Assembly (NCBI GenBank): GCA_902797455.1
Contig: CADBTE010000269.1
Span: forward strand, 1 to 6,455
Direction of reading: 5' to 3'
DNA length: 6,455 nucleotides
DNA from: an uncultured Planctomycetota bacterium
Lineage (GTDB): Bacteria > Planctomycetota > Planctomycetia > Pirellulales > Thermoguttaceae
The notes below the pieces were generated by a model that saw nothing but the letters and a program-made list of their open reading frames with translations, searched no databases and was not told the origin of the DNA. Below, piece after piece: positions 6,041 through 6,455 of the stretch (positions are counted from its first letter, which is position 1; the number at the start of each line of letters is the position of its first letter). The translations under genes were made by a program, and so were the position numbers.

Positions 6041-6376
6041 ATGGCCGGACAATTTTGGCGGGGATCCACGACTTTTGGATTGGCTGCCGCCCGGTACGAG
6101 AACGGGCAGGTCTGGCGGGGATCCACGACCTTCGGGCTGGCTGCCGCCCGGTACGAGAACGGGCAGATCTGGCTGGGATCCACGACCTTCGGGCTGGCTG
6201 CCGCCCGGTACGAGAATGGGAAGATCTGGCGGGGATCCACGACCTTCGGGCTCCCCGACGCCCGTTACGAGAATGGGCAGATCTGGCTGGGATCTACGAC
6301 CCTCGGGCTCCCCGACGCCCGCTACGACGGCTGCGACGACGGTGCCGCGGCGTGCGCGTTTTTGCTGCTGCTGTAA
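6041..6376 (+). CDS. Small protein of five 19-residue repeats with hydrophobic C-terminal tail (paralogue B)
   Basis: This is the 111-residue tandem paralogue of the preceding gene, with an identical plan: MAG, five 19-residue repeats (4-22, 23-41, 42-60, 61-79, 80-98) and a tail DDGAAACAFLLLL (99-111). The repeat consensus is QIWRGSTTFGLxxARYENG. Repeats 1-3 read LAAAR where repeats 4-5 and all repeats of A read (T/L)PDAR or PDGR. All five repeats carry ST at positions 6-7 and L at 11, whereas A has DR or DK and T, so the two proteins differ in a coordinated way across every repeat. It has a cysteine near the end of repeat 5 in addition to the tail cysteine. The GAAAGGGTGAAA block and an in-frame TGA fix the start. 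No signal peptide is present. Function is unknown; a shared oligomer or fibre with A is one possibility. Confidence 0.8.
   Translation: MAGQFWRGSTTFGLAAARYENGQVWRGSTTFGLAAARYENGQIWLGSTTFGLAAARYENGKIWRGSTTFGLPDARYENGQIWLGSTTLGLPDARYDGCDDGAAACAFLLLL
6050..6334 (+). repeat. Tandem array B: five 57-bp in-frame units
   Basis: Units occupy 6050-6106, 6107-6163, 6164-6220, 6221-6277 and 6278-6334. Units 2 and 3 are identical at 54 of 57 bases. Units 1-4 contain GGATCCACGAC and unit 5 a one-base variant. The array is more homogeneous than array A, indicating more recent expansion or gene conversion. Gain or loss of a unit keeps the reading frame. Confidence 0.9.
6344..6372 (+). repeat. Conserved tail-coding DNA, copy 2
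   Basis: This is the exact 29-base match to 5950-5978 described there. Similarity to gene A also continues weakly for about ten bases past the stop codon, so the duplicated unit probably included the 3' flank. Confidence 0.8.
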
Positions 6377-6389
6377 AACGCTCGCGGAC

Positions 6390-6455
6390 TTACACTTCCG
6401 GCAGTTCAAACCCTTTGCGCTGATCTCGGGCGAAGAACGACGCCGCCTGCTCGTC
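6390..6455 (-). CDS. Possible C-terminal end of an unidentified gene (partial, runs off the right edge)
   Basis: On the minus strand a frame is open from the window edge (6455) to a TAA at 6392-6390 and gives 21 residues ending FFARDQRKGFELPEV. The peptide has a normal soluble-protein composition. It would end 13 bases from the stop of gene B, in a tail-to-tail arrangement. The fragment is too short to name a family, and an open frame of this length can occur by chance. Confidence 0.4.
   Translation of the reverse strand, partial: DEQAASFFARDQRKGFELPEV

Noticed and set aside
5560..6240. 226-residue minus-strand frame over the same arrays
   Set aside because: This is a second antisense shadow of the same repeats. 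It overlaps the predicted promoter and has no ribosome site or recognisable domain.
5647..6376. CRISPR array
   Set aside because: Units are contiguous 57-bp coding repeats without unique spacers, and no cas gene is present.
5647..6376. RiPP precursors with repeated core peptides
   Set aside because: No leader-like N-terminus, modification enzyme or dedicated transporter is visible, and the repeats are rich in structural residues at fixed positions. It cannot be fully excluded from this window alone.
5647..6376. MORN or YD/RHS repeat proteins
   Set aside because: The 19-residue period and the W-x-G-x-x-T-x-G spacing do not match the MORN or YD consensus, despite a similar aromatic-glycine flavour.
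5624..6409. 261-residue minus-strand frame spanning both repeat genes, with proline- and glycine-rich repeats
   Set aside because: A 57-bp period is divisible by three, so every frame is repetitive and tends to stay open. The plus frames have ribosome sites, conserved start and tail and plausible amino-acid constraint. The minus frame has none of these and ignores the A/B gene boundary.
6034..6423. 129-residue plus-strand frame starting at a GTG within the ribosome-site block of gene B
   Set aside because: It is shifted by one frame from gene B and stays open only because of the repeat period; it loses the shared tail and start.

Overview
The window is bacterial, GC-rich and densely coded. 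It carries complete genes on both strands, usable Shine-Dalgarno sequences at several genes and no sign of phage or IS elements. A YccA-type Bax-inhibitor protein, a C_GCAxxG_C_C protein and a bacterial PMCA-type calcium ATPase together would suit an anaerobic Gram-negative lineage, but the sequence does not identify a phylum and I do not name one.

Layout. Positions 1-53 hold the possible start of an unidentified minus-strand gene. It lies just downstream of a minus-strand YccA/BI-1 family membrane protein (76-804). A 328-bp divergent intergenic region (805-1132) carries a good extended -10 for the minus gene and a TATAAT for the plus genes, followed by two GC-rich leader hairpins. Three plus-strand genes follow, probably cotranscribed: a NicO/NiCoT-like metal transporter with a His-rich loop (1133-1852), a cysteine-rich C_GCAxxG_C_C protein (1937-2443) and a 1012-residue P-type Ca2+ ATPase (2515-5553). 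The three suggest an ion or metal homeostasis group, although no regulator or shared experiment supports this.

The most unusual part is 5554-6376. After a TATAAT box lie two tandem paralogous genes, A (5647-5982) and B (6041-6376). Each encodes exactly 111 residues with the same plan: MAG, five perfect-length 19-residue repeats (W, G, T, G and R invariant in all ten copies), and a 13-residue tail ending in CAFLLLL. The repeats have diverged between A and B while staying similar within each gene, yet the tail DNA is almost identical between the genes. I do not recognise a named family or function. This pair is the best candidate for an undescribed system. A minus-strand gene appears to end convergently at 6390 and runs off the right edge.

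Many long antisense reading frames cross the window, including two covering most of the ATPase and one spanning both repeat genes. They are explained by base composition and by repeat periods divisible by three, and were not annotated.
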